A program made the translations under genes and the position numbers. Below, piece by piece: positions 18,721 through 26,370 of a stretch of DNA of 64,000 nucleotides. The notes beneath the pieces were generated by a model. That model was not told the origin of the DNA, did not search any database, and saw only the letters and a program-made list of their open reading frames with translations. The stretch is from Streptomyces sp. CB02980 (GTDB taxonomy: Bacteria > Actinomycetota > Actinomycetes > Streptomycetales > Streptomycetaceae): NCBI RefSeq assembly GCF_014451325.2, contig NZ_JACSCH020000011.1, forward strand, positions 62,001 to 126,000. Direction: 5' to 3'. Every line of letters starts with the position of its first letter. Within the stretch, counting starts at the first letter, position 1.

Positions 18721-19329
18721 ATGCCAGCACTCCCCACCCCCGGACTCCCCACCCCCGCATTCCCCGCCCCAGCGCTCCACCCCGTCGACCCGGAGAAGGC
18801 GACCGGCGAGACCGCGTCCCTGTTCACCGCCACACACCGCGCCCTGGGGGTCATCCCCCAGCTGGCCAGGGTGATGGCCAACAACCCGACCGTACTGAGG
18901 GGATACGTGGACGTGGTCACCGCCCTGAGCACGCGGGGGACCCTGTCGGCGGACGTGCGCGAGCGCATCGCGCTGCTCGTGGCGCAGGAGAACCGGTCCG
19001 ACTACTGCCTGTCCGTGCACACGTTCCGCGGGACCAAGGTGGCCGGGCTGACCACGGCCGAGGCGACCCGCGCACGGAGGGGCGAGGCCGGGGACCCCTG
19101 GGCAGCCGCTGTCCTGGACCTGGCCGCCGCGGTGGTACGCGACCACGGGGTCGTCTCCGACGAGCGGCTGGACGCGGCCCGGCACGCCGGCCTCTCCGAC
19201 GGGCATGTCGTCGAGATCATCGCCCACGTGGCGCTCGGCGTGTTCACCCATCACCTGGCCACGGCGGCGCGTATCGACATCGACTGGCCGCTCGTGCGGC
19301 ACACCGACTGGGAGAACGGGACGGCCTGA
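18721..19329 (+). CDS. Carboxymuconolactone decarboxylase/AhpD-like protein
   Basis: The 202-residue all-helical protein belongs to the CMD/AhpD superfamily. The active-site motif is SDYCLSVHTF with Cys96 and His100. The other redox Cys of the usual CxxC (normally at position 93) is Ser, so a thiol-disulfide peroxidase cycle of the AhpD kind is unlikely without a partner. ATG 18721 gives MPALPTPGLPTPAFPAP; an upstream ATG at 18667 lies within the operator repeats and is less likely. It is the first gene of a run with the GNAT and serine hydrolase genes, and is divergent from the SARP gene. Confidence 0.85.
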   Translation: MPALPTPGLPTPAFPAPALHPVDPEKATGETASLFTATHRALGVIPQLARVMANNPTVLRGYVDVVTALSTRGTLSADVRERIALLVAQENRSDYCLSVHTFRGTKVAGLTTAEATRARRGEAGDPWAAAVLDLAAAVVRDHGVVSDERLDAARHAGLSDGHVVEIIAHVALGVFTHHLATAARIDIDWPLVRHTDWENGTA

Positions 19330-19428
19330 ATGCACGCGATGACACAGGTTGGGCCGGATCACCCGAGCGGCTCTCCCGAGCCGGTCCCCACACAGGCGAC
19401 AGAAGCCATTCCCACCGAGGAGTTCCCC

Positions 19429-20400
19429 ATGATCAACGCCGTCCCGCTCACCCGGGTCTCGACCGAGGACGCCACCGCCTGGCACGCGGTCGTGTCGGCC
19501 TCGCTCGCCGCCGACCTGCCCGAGGAGCCCCGGCCCACCTTCGAGCAGATCCACGCTCAACTCTCCGTCACCGGGCGGCACGACCGCCGACTCCTGTGGC
19601 TGGCCACCGACGCCGACGGCGCGGTGGTCGGTGTGGCCGGACTGCGACTGTTCACCTCGTCCGGGCAGCAGCACCTGGCGGAGCTGGAGCTGCACGTCAC
19701 CCCGGACCGGCGACGCTCGGGAGTGGGCTCGCACCTGCTGGCCACGGCCGTACGGGCGGCACGGGACGAGGATCGCCGCAGTCTGGTGGCCGCCGCACCC
19801 GGCGAGGGACCGACCGGCGCCTTCTGCGCCGCCCGCGGCTTCCGGCGCGTCCTGGCCCTCGACCACCTGCTGCTCGACGTCGCGGACGCCGACGTCGCCG
19901 AGGCCGAACACCCCGGCTACGAACTGGTCAGCTGGACCGGCACGGTTCCCGACGAACTGGCGGAGGCGTTCGCCTCGGTCAAGAACGCGATGAACGACAT
20001 GCCCATGGGCGACATGGACTACGGCAGCCAGACCTGGACCGCCGACCGGGTCCGCGCGATGGCCGAAGTACTGGCCGACCGCGGTGACCTGCTGCTGACG
20101 ACCGCCGCGCTCGGCAAGGGCGAGATGGCGGGATACACCGAGATCGTCATCCGCTCCGGGGAGACCCACCGGGCCCTGCAGTACGACACCGTCGTGGCGC
20201 CGGCCCACCGCGGCCACGGGCTGGGGCTGTGGGTCAAGGCGGAGATGGTGCGCAGGCTGCGGGCCGAACACCCCGGAATCGAGGAGGTCGAGACGGACAA
20301 CGCGCAGGACAACACCCACATGATCGCGGTGAACCGCCGACTGGGCTTCCGTTTCCACCGCAGCACGCACGAGTACCAGCTGGACCTGCCGGCGGAGTGA
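19429..20400 (+). CDS. Double-domain GNAT acetyltransferase
   Basis: The 323-residue protein has two GNAT folds. The first carries LAELELHVTPDRRRSGVGSHLLATAVRAA, a full acetyl-CoA pyrophosphate loop (RRRSGVG); the second carries QYDTVVAPAHRGHGLGLWVKAEMVRRL (RGHGLG) and ends with NRRLGFRFHRSTHEYQLDL. The ATG at 19429 is preferred because GAGGAG stands 6 nt upstream. Acceptor unknown. The position between a CMD-like protein and a serine hydrolase suggests a small-molecule modification pathway, possibly under SARP control. Confidence 0.88.
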   Translation: MINAVPLTRVSTEDATAWHAVVSASLAADLPEEPRPTFEQIHAQLSVTGRHDRRLLWLATDADGAVVGVAGLRLFTSSGQQHLAELELHVTPDRRRSGVGSHLLATAVRAARDEDRRSLVAAAPGEGPTGAFCAARGFRRVLALDHLLLDVADADVAEAEHPGYELVSWTGTVPDELAEAFASVKNAMNDMPMGDMDYGSQTWTADRVRAMAEVLADRGDLLLTTAALGKGEMAGYTEIVIRSGETHRALQYDTVVAPAHRGHGLGLWVKAEMVRRLRAEHPGIEEVETDNAQDNTHMIAVNRRLGFRFHRSTHEYQLDLPAE

Positions 20401-20419
20401 CCGGGGCCCGCACCTGCCC

Positions 20420-20457
20420 CGCCTCGATCACCTCCCCCCGCCTCGATCACCTCCCCC
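20420..20457. repeat. 19-bp tandem duplication
   Basis: CGCCTCGATCACCTCCCCC occurs twice in perfect tandem between the GNAT and serine hydrolase genes. It lies just upstream of the AGGGAG ribosome-binding site of the latter. Confidence 0.8.
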
Positions 20458-20489
20458 CTCACCCCCACCCGACCAGGGAGCACCGCACC

Positions 20490-21707
20490 ATGTCCCACTT
20501 CACCGCAGCAGGGCAGCGCAAGATCCACGACGTGCTGGCCCGGCATGTCGATTCCGGGAAGATCCCCGGTGTCGTCGCGCTGTTCGGCAAGGACGACGAG
20601 ACGCACGTCGAGACGCTCGGCACGATGCGGCAGGACGGCGGCGCCCCGATGCGCCGGGACACCGTCTTCCGGATGGCCTCGGCCTCCAAGCCGCTGTCGA
20701 TAGCGGCGGCGATGGTGCTCCTGGACGAGTGCCGGCTGCGGCTGGACGACCCCGTGGACCCGTGGCTGCCGGAACTGGCCGACCGGCAGGTGCTGAAGAG
20801 GTTCGACGGCCCGCTCGACGAGACGGTCCCGGCGCGCCGTCCGATCACCGTCCGGGACGTGCTGACCTCGACGTTCGGCCTCGGGATGGACATGACCTCG
20901 ATCGGTACACCGATCATGAACGAGGTCTTCGCGCAGGGGCTGACGCCCAACCTGCCCACTCCGATGCCCGACCAGGACGAGTGGCTGCGCCGCCTGGGCG
21001 CGCTGCCGCTGATGCATCAGCCCGGCGACCGGTGGCAGTACCACATCGCCGGCGACCTGGCGGGTGTGCTGGTCTCCCGGGTGACGGGCAGGCCCTTCGG
21101 CGAAGTGCTGCGCGAGAGCGTCCTCGACCCGCTGGGGATGCGGGACACCGGCTTCCACGTGCCGGACGAGAAGGCCGACCGCATGCCGGTCCTGTACGCC
21201 CCCGATCCGGCGTCGGGCGAGTTCCACGTGTGGGACGAGTCCCGGGGCGGCCGGTGGAACACGCCGCCGGCGTTCCAGGGCGGCGGGGGCGGTCTGGTCT
21301 CCACCGCGGACGACTACCACGCCTACTTCCGGATGCTGCTGAACGGCGGCAAGCACCGCGGGGAGCGGATCCTGTCCCGGCAGGCCGTGGAGCTGATGAC
21401 CACCAACCGCCTGACCCCCGAGCAGAACGCCGCCCGCACCGAACTGGCCACCGGCAACGTCCACATCTCCTACGGTCAGGGGCAGCACGGAGGCTGGGGC
21501 TTCGGGATGGCGGTACGGACGTACCGGGGCGACTACGCGCCGATCGGCCAGTTCGGCTGGGACGGCGGGTCCGGGACCTCCACGTACGCCGACCCCGTCG
21601 ACAACGTCGTCGGCATCCTCCTCACCCAGGTCGGCAGCTCAGCCCCCAACTCGGTGCACCTGATGCACGACTTCTGGACCACCCTCTACCAGGCGCTGGA
21701 GGACTGA
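20490..21707 (+). CDS. Serine hydrolase of the class C beta-lactamase/esterase family
   Basis: The 405-residue protein has the SxxK nucleophile motif at Ser64-Ala-Ser-Lys67 (FRMASASKPLSIAAAM), a Tyr motif at WQYHIAGDLAGVLV and a third-box region at FGWDGGSGTSTYADP. No signal peptide is evident, so it probably acts in the cytoplasm. Members include EstB-type esterases, D-aminopeptidases and transesterases such as LovD; true beta-lactamase activity is less likely here. The ATG at 20490 follows AGGGAG. It is the third gene of the run divergent from the SARP regulator, which hints at a role in acyl transfer or ester cleavage of a small molecule. Confidence 0.88.
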   Translation: MSHFTAAGQRKIHDVLARHVDSGKIPGVVALFGKDDETHVETLGTMRQDGGAPMRRDTVFRMASASKPLSIAAAMVLLDECRLRLDDPVDPWLPELADRQVLKRFDGPLDETVPARRPITVRDVLTSTFGLGMDMTSIGTPIMNEVFAQGLTPNLPTPMPDQDEWLRRLGALPLMHQPGDRWQYHIAGDLAGVLVSRVTGRPFGEVLRESVLDPLGMRDTGFHVPDEKADRMPVLYAPDPASGEFHVWDESRGGRWNTPPAFQGGGGGLVSTADDYHAYFRMLLNGGKHRGERILSRQAVELMTTNRLTPEQNAARTELATGNVHISYGQGQHGGWGFGMAVRTYRGDYAPIGQFGWDGGSGTSTYADPVDNVVGILLTQVGSSAPNSVHLMHDFWTTLYQALED

Positions 21708-22071
21708 GCACCCAAGGCTGCCGCCCGACCGGCGCGTGGTGGTCCTGATCAAGGTCTCCCGCCTGTACGGACCGCCCCGGACGTCCCGACTCGGGCCTGA
21801 GCCGATCCGGGTTGACGCAGCGTCAGGCCACCCGGACGGAGGCGGGGTGCGAGCGCCGTGCGGGGGACACGCCCCACGGCCCCGTGACCGGGCGTTCCGG
21901 TGGCCGGTTGGCGAACCATGAAGAAGGTCATCGCCCCGTGGGCGGCACGTGGACGGGCGGCACGTGGACGGGCGACACCGTCAACCACTGCACCGACGGC
22001 GACGTGCTCGACCACGACGCGGGCTGACCGCTCGGTCCCGGTCTCGGCCGGATCAGCCACCCCCGACCAGC
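21708..22071. other. Gene-free region with a palindrome and a short tandem repeat
   Basis: No convincing gene is visible. It holds a 15-bp TTGACG palindrome (21812-21826), an ATG-initiated frame at 21918 without homology or codon bias I trust, and a perfect 15-bp tandem repeat GGCGGCACGTGGACG at 21941-21970. Confidence 0.6.
21812..21826. promoter_or_regulatory. Palindrome resembling a MerR-family operator
   Basis: TTGACGCAGCGTCAG contains the perfect 13-bp palindrome TGACGC-A-GCGTCA, a form often found between or over the promoter elements of MerR-regulated genes in Actinobacteria. No MerR gene and no clear target gene lie next to it. Confidence 0.35.
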
Positions 22072-22096
22072 AAAAAGACCCTCCCGAAGGAGGGCC
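22072..22096 (-). terminator. Rho-independent terminator of the tRNA-Arg gene
   Basis: On the minus strand GGCCCTCC-TTCG-GGAGGGTC forms a stem with a stable UUCG tetraloop and is followed by five U. It begins about 10 nt after the tRNA 3' end. Confidence 0.9.
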
Positions 22097-22106
22097 GATC
22101 GCGGAG

Positions 22107-22179
22107 CGCCCCCGGCAGGACTCGAACCTGCGGCCAAGTGCTTAGAAGGCACCTGCTCTATCCACTGAGCTACGGGGGC
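22107..22179 (-). tRNA. tRNA-Arg (anticodon UCU)
   Basis: The minus strand gives the acceptor pair GCCCCCG/CGGGGGC, D-arm GCTC-AGTGGATA-GAGC, anticodon arm GGTGC-CTTCTAA-GCACT with anticodon TCT (22146-22144), and T-arm GCAGG-TTCGAGT-CCTGC. CCA is not encoded. It reads AGA (and AGG by wobble), rare codons in this GC-rich genome. The gene is intact and has no adjacent integrase. Confidence 0.97.
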
Positions 22180-22472
22180 CGGGTGGTGGCCGTGTGGCCA
22201 GGAGCCCCTTGTGGGTGGGGTGTGGCCTGCCGGGACAAGGATAGGGCTCCGATCGCCTTGGCCCGGTTGCTTCACCTGCGTGGCACGATGTGTAGGTTCG
22301 GTGAAGCGGAACGATAATCGCAGGCAGGTGCGATTCGCGCAGCGCTTTTCGCATCGCTCGGGGCGGGTGTTGTGCACTCGTTATGCCTGAGGTTCCGGTC
22401 ACCACCCCTCTCTTCGGCGCGCAGGGCCGCAATAGGCTTCAAAAACACTCATAAATTGGGCATTCTTCGCAT
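22180..22472. other. Promoter region between tRNA-Arg and dynA
   Basis: About 290 bp with no gene. It must contain the tRNA promoter on the minus strand and the dynA promoter on the plus strand. A TAGGCT hexamer at 22433-22438 could be a -10 for the latter, but no matching -35 is obvious. The stretch 22440-22470 is unusually A/T-rich for this genome. Confidence 0.4.
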
Positions 22473-24092
22473 GTGGTGACCTTGGACGAACGGCCTCAGC
22501 TGATCGACGCACTCTCCGCCCTGCGCGACCGTGTCGCCGCCGTGCGCCTTCCCCTCCCCCTCCCCGACACGCCACGCGCCCGGCAGACCCGGGCCGAGCT
22601 GCTCGCTCAGCTCGACGACTATCTGGTGCCCCGGCTCAAAGATCCCGACGCCCCGCTGCTCGCCGTCGTCGGCGGGTCCACCGGGGCCGGCAAGTCCACG
22701 CTCGTCAACTCCCTTGTCGGGCGGCGCGTCAGCGAGTCCGGTGTGCTCCGGCCCACCACCCGCACCCCCGTGCTCGTCTGCCACCCCGAGGACCACCACT
22801 GGTTCGCCGGGACGCGGGTCCTCCCGCAGCTCACCCGCGTCTGGCTGCCCCAGGCCGACGACGACCACGCCGACGACGCCCCGCCCCCCGAGGAGAACGC
22901 GCTCCGCGTCGAGACCGCCGCCTCCATGCCCCGCGGCCTCGCCCTCCTCGACGCGCCCGACATCGACTCCCTCGTCGTCGAGAACCGACTCCTCGCCGCC
23001 GAGTTGATCTGCGCCGCCGACATCTGGGTGATGGTCACCACCGCCTCGCGGTACGCCGACGCCGTCCCCTGGCACCTCCTCCGTACCGCCAAGGAGTACG
23101 ACGCCACCCTCGTCACCGTCCTCGACCGCGTCCCCCACCAGGTCATCGGCGAGGTCTCCCGCCAGTACGAGGCCCTCCTCGACAAGGCCGGCCTCGGCGA
23201 CGTGCCCCGCTTCACCATCCCCGAGCTCCCCGAGTCCGCCGACGGCGGCAGCGGGCTGCTCCCCGACTCCGCCGTCGCCGCCCTGCGCGGCTGGCTCGCC
23301 CACCGAGCCGAGGACCCCGCCGCCCGTCAGCAGGCCGCCGACCGGACGGCCACCGGCGTCATCGACTCCCTCGACGCCCGGCTCCCCGAACTGGCCGGCG
23401 CCGTCGCCGCCCAGTACGCCGCCTCCGTCCGCCTCGGCGGCGCCGTCGAAGCCGCCTACGGCGAACAGGCCAAGCGGGTGCGCGAACAGCTCGGCCGCGG
23501 CGCCGTCCTCGCCGGCGACGCCCGCACCCGCTGGCGCGCCTACCCCCGCGACAGCACCGCCGACGAGCTCCTCGACGCCCTCGCCGAGTCCCTCGCCGCG
23601 CTCCTCCACTGCGCCGTCTCCGCCGCCGAGGAACGCGTCCGCGACGCCTGGCGCCGCGAACCCGCCGCCGACGCCCTCGGCCCCGCCCGGACCGGCGGCG
23701 ACCGCGACACGGCCGAGCGGATCGGCGTGGAGGTACGGCGCTGGCGCCGCGTCCTGGAGGAAGTCGCCGAGGAAGAGGTGCGCACCGTCGAGCGCCCCTC
23801 CGCTCCCCGTACGGCCGCCCCCGAGGCCGACACCGTCGCCGCCCTCCTCGCCGCCTCCCTCCTCGGCGGCCGCCGCACCCGGGCCGCGGGCGAGCGCCTC
23901 GCCGAACTCCTCGGGGCCCAGGCCGCCCTGCGCCTGCGCGACAAGGGCGGCGCACTCGTCCTCTCGTACGTCGACCGTGTCCTGCACGCCGAACGCGACC
24001 GGCGTCTCGCGCCCCTCGAAGCGCTCGACGTGACCCCCGAGCCGCAGGCGGAGCTCATCGCCGCGCTCTCCGTACTGCAGAAGGAGAAGTGA
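22473..24092 (+). CDS. dynA: Dynamin-like GTPase DynA
   Basis: The 539-residue protein has a P-loop GTPase core: G1 GGSTGAGKSTLVNSL (about residue 68), a switch-region RPTTRTP, G3 LLDAPDIDSL and a G4-like TVLDRVP, followed by a long helical stalk rich in Ala, Arg and Glu. No transmembrane segment is visible. With the next gene it matches the Streptomyces DynA/DynB pair, in which DynA is soluble and DynB membrane-bound; they act together at sporulation septa to stabilise FtsZ rings. This identity rests on the tandem arrangement, the TM pattern and the neighbouring ssbB-like gene. GTG 22473 and GTG 22476 are equivalent starts. Confidence 0.82.
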   Translation: MVTLDERPQLIDALSALRDRVAAVRLPLPLPDTPRARQTRAELLAQLDDYLVPRLKDPDAPLLAVVGGSTGAGKSTLVNSLVGRRVSESGVLRPTTRTPVLVCHPEDHHWFAGTRVLPQLTRVWLPQADDDHADDAPPPEENALRVETAASMPRGLALLDAPDIDSLVVENRLLAAELICAADIWVMVTTASRYADAVPWHLLRTAKEYDATLVTVLDRVPHQVIGEVSRQYEALLDKAGLGDVPRFTIPELPESADGGSGLLPDSAVAALRGWLAHRAEDPAARQQAADRTATGVIDSLDARLPELAGAVAAQYAASVRLGGAVEAAYGEQAKRVREQLGRGAVLAGDARTRWRAYPRDSTADELLDALAESLAALLHCAVSAAEERVRDAWRREPAADALGPARTGGDRDTAERIGVEVRRWRRVLEEVAEEEVRTVERPSAPRTAAPEADTVAALLAASLLGGRRTRAAGERLAELLGAQAALRLRDKGGALVLSYVDRVLHAERDRRLAPLEALDVTPEPQAELIAALSVLQKEK

Positions 24093-24093
24093 C

Positions 24094-26097
24094 GTGGTGG
24101 ACGACGACGAGTCGCGCGCCGGAGCCCGTGCCGACACGGGGAGAAGCGGTGCCGGTGGCCAGGGCGGTGCCGGTGCCGGTACCCGTACCGGGGGAGGAGG
24201 CGGCGACAGTACCCGCGACCGCGACACGCACCGCGGCGGCGACAGTACCCGCGACCGCGACACGCACCGCGGCGGCGACAGTACCCGCGACCGTGACAGT
24301 GACCGCGACCGCGAGCAGCCTGGCCGCTGGGACGACGGGCTGATCGCGCGGCGCGCCGCCGGGCGCGGTGCCGCCGTCGCCGACGTGCCCTCCGGCGCGG
24401 ACGACACGCAGGAGCCCGACACCCTGCCGCCGCTCGGCGGGACCTACGGCGGGCCCCTCCGTGCCCGACTCGACGCCCTCCACGAACTCGTCGGGCTCTC
24501 CCGTACGCGGGTCGAGAGCGAGGCCCTCGCCGAGGCCGGGCGGGTGCTCGACGAGGCCGCCGCCCGGCAGCGGCTCTCCTCCCGGCACACCGTGATCGCG
24601 ATCGCCGGCGCCACCGGCAGCGGCAAGTCCACGCTCTTCAACGCCCTCGCCGGCGTTCCCGTGTCCGAGACCGGACTCCGCCGCCCCACCACTTCCGCGC
24701 CCATCGCGCTCTCGTGGTCCGAGGGCGCCGCCGGGCTGCTCGACCGGCTCGCCGTCCCCAGCCGGCTGCGCCGCCGGCCGCTCGCGGGCGGCGCCGCCGA
24801 CACCGGGCTCCAGGGGCTCGTCCTCATCGACCTCCCCGACCACGACTCGGCGGTCACCGCCCACCGCGACCAGGTCGACCGGGTCCTCGGTCTCGTCGAC
24901 GCCGTCATCTGGGTCGTCGACCCGGAGAAGTACGCCGACGCAGCCCTCCACGAGCGCTACCTCCGGCCGCTCGCCGGGCACGCCGAGGTCACCTTCGTCG
25001 TCCTCAACCAGATCGACCGGCTCGGTACGGAGGCCGCCGACCTCGTCCTCGACGACCTCCGCCGTCTCCTCGACGAGGACGGCGTCGCGCTCGGCGAGCA
25101 CGGCGAACCCGGCGCCACCGTCCTCTCCGTCTCCGCGCTGACCGGCGAGGGCGTACCCGAACTGCGGGACATGGTCGCCGGATTCGTCCAGGAACGTACC
25201 GCTCCCGAGCGTCGACTCGCCGCCGACGTCGACGCCGCCGCGGCCCGGCTCCGCCCCGCCTACCTCGGCGACGGCCGGTCAGGGCTCGACGAGCGCGCCC
25301 GCGACGCCTTCACCGACCGGCTCGCCGTCGCCGTCGGCGCCCAGGCCGCAGGCGAGGCCGCCGAACGGGTCTGGCGCCGCGGCGCCATCCGGGCGTGCGG
25401 CACCCCCTGGCTGCGCCTCTACCGCTGGTACGAGCGGATCCGCGAGCACGGCTCCACCGACCCGCACCTCGCCACCCCGGTCGAGGACGAACTGACGGCA
25501 CGCCAACGCGTGGAGCAGGCGGTGCGGGTCGTCGCCGACGAGGCCTCCCGCGGTCTCCCGGCCTCCTGGGCGCAGGCCGTGCGCGAGGCGGCGGCGCGCG
25601 GGGCGGAAGGGCTGCCCGAGGCCTTGGACGAGCTCACGGTCACCATCGGCGACGCGGCGGCCCGGCCGCCCCGCCCCGCCTGGTGGCCCGCGGCCGTCCT
25701 CGCCCAGGCCGTGATGACGCTCCTGCAGATCTTCGGCGCGCTGTGGCTGGTGGGCCAGATCGTCGGCGTCGTCGAGCCGGGACTGCTCCCGCCGGTCCTC
25801 GTCATGCTCGGCGGCATCATCGGCGGACCGCTCGTCGAATGGGCCTGCGAGGGAGCCGTCAAGGGCCCCGCGCGACGGTACGGGCAGGAGGCCGAACGCC
25901 GCCTGCGCGAGGCGACGGCGGCCTGCGGCCGGGCCCGGGTGCTCGACCCGGTCGCGGCGGAGCTGATGCGCTACCGCGAGGTGCGCGAGCAGTACGCGAC
26001 GGTGGTGGGCACGCGTCCGTCGGCTCGGATCGTCGGCGGAAGCCGCGGCGGTACGGGGCGGCTGGGTGCGACGCGGACAGGGGTACGGGGGAGGTAG
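24094..26097 (+). CDS. dynB: Dynamin-like GTPase with C-terminal membrane segments, DynB
   Basis: The 667-residue protein starts at GTG 24094, 1 bp after the dynA stop, with AAGGAG upstream. Residues 1-85 are a hydrophilic low-complexity tail containing three copies of GGDSTRDRDTHR or a variant. The GTPase core follows: IAGATGSGKSTLFNALAG (G1), RRPTTSAP (switch), LIDLPDHDS (G3), VVLNQIDRLG (G4). Near the C-terminus are two hydrophobic helices, AVLAQAVMTLLQIFGALWLVG and LLPPVLVMLGGIIGGPLVEW, that would insert in the membrane. This fits DynB, the membrane partner of DynA at sporulation septa. The N-terminal repeat tail looks like a rapidly evolving addition. Confidence 0.82.
   Translation: MVDDDESRAGARADTGRSGAGGQGGAGAGTRTGGGGGDSTRDRDTHRGGDSTRDRDTHRGGDSTRDRDSDRDREQPGRWDDGLIARRAAGRGAAVADVPSGADDTQEPDTLPPLGGTYGGPLRARLDALHELVGLSRTRVESEALAEAGRVLDEAAARQRLSSRHTVIAIAGATGSGKSTLFNALAGVPVSETGLRRPTTSAPIALSWSEGAAGLLDRLAVPSRLRRRPLAGGAADTGLQGLVLIDLPDHDSAVTAHRDQVDRVLGLVDAVIWVVDPEKYADAALHERYLRPLAGHAEVTFVVLNQIDRLGTEAADLVLDDLRRLLDEDGVALGEHGEPGATVLSVSALTGEGVPELRDMVAGFVQERTAPERRLAADVDAAAARLRPAYLGDGRSGLDERARDAFTDRLAVAVGAQAAGEAAERVWRRGAIRACGTPWLRLYRWYERIREHGSTDPHLATPVEDELTARQRVEQAVRVVADEASRGLPASWAQAVREAAARGAEGLPEALDELTVTIGDAAARPPRPAWWPAAVLAQAVMTLLQIFGALWLVGQIVGVVEPGLLPPVLVMLGGIIGGPLVEWACEGAVKGPARRYGQEAERRLREATAACGRARVLDPVAAELMRYREVREQYATVVGTRPSARIVGGSRGGTGRLGATRTGVRGR
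24199..24306 (+). repeat. 36-bp in-frame tandem repeat, three units, in dynB
   Basis: Units at 24199-24234 and 24235-24270 are identical; the third (24271-24306) differs in its last third. Each encodes 12 residues, GGDSTRDRDTHR. The unit length is a multiple of three, so copy-number change leaves the frame intact. Confidence 0.92.
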
Positions 26098-26140
26098 CGG
26101 AGCACTCGTCCGCAGACGTCTTCTCGCAGGCGCGTTCCCC

Positions 26141-26245
26141 TTCGGCACGCCTTCGGTACGACCGCGGTACGCCCTCGGTACGCCTTCGGAGCGTCCCCTC
26201 GGTACGCCTTCGGAGCCCCTCGACAGGCCTTCGGTCCCCCTTCCG
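26141..26245. repeat. Degenerate direct repeats upstream of ssb
   Basis: The motif CGGTACGCCYTCGG recurs several times. The longest perfect copies, CCTCGGTACGCCTTCGGAGC, lie at 26173-26192 and 26197-26216 (24-bp period). They lie between dynB and the DnaA boxes. Confidence 0.75.
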
Positions 26246-26255
26246 GGTGGGGGAG

Positions 26256-26282
26256 TTATCCACATTCCTGCCCTTGTCCACA
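26256..26282 (+). promoter_or_regulatory. Two DnaA boxes upstream of the ssb-like gene
   Basis: TTATCCACA (26256-26264) matches the strict E. coli DnaA box, and TTGTCCACA (26274-26282) matches the preferred Streptomyces box. They have the same orientation, 18 bp apart start to start, about 90 bp before the ssb ATG. They could let DnaA control ssb or titrate DnaA. Confidence 0.75.
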
Positions 26283-26370
26283 GCCCCCGGCGGCTTCTTC
26301 TCCGCGGCCCCACGATGGTGTCCGACCGGTGAAGAGGCAGCAGCGTGAACGCAGGGTGGGGGTACGGACC

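Noticed and set aside
20420..20457. Regulatory meaning of the 19-bp tandem duplication
   Set aside because: It is a simple duplication in a short intergenic gap, without symmetry or promoter elements; probably neutral.
22107..22179. tRNA-Arg as an integration (att) site of a mobile element
   Set aside because: The tRNA is whole, no integrase or duplicated 3' end is present, and neighbours are core genes.
22433..22438. TAGGCT as the dynA promoter -10
   Set aside because: There is no supporting -35 at the right spacing, so it is mentioned only as a possibility in the region entry.
24199..24306. CRISPR-like regular repeats
   Set aside because: Units are contiguous without spacers and lie in frame inside dynB; they are a coding minisatellite. 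The same holds for 42214-42321 and 46885-46980.
26141..26282. Possible chromosomal origin (repeats plus DnaA boxes)
   Set aside because: Only two DnaA boxes, no dnaA, dnaN or rnpA nearby, and no A/T-rich unwinding region; Streptomyces oriC carries many boxes beside dnaA.
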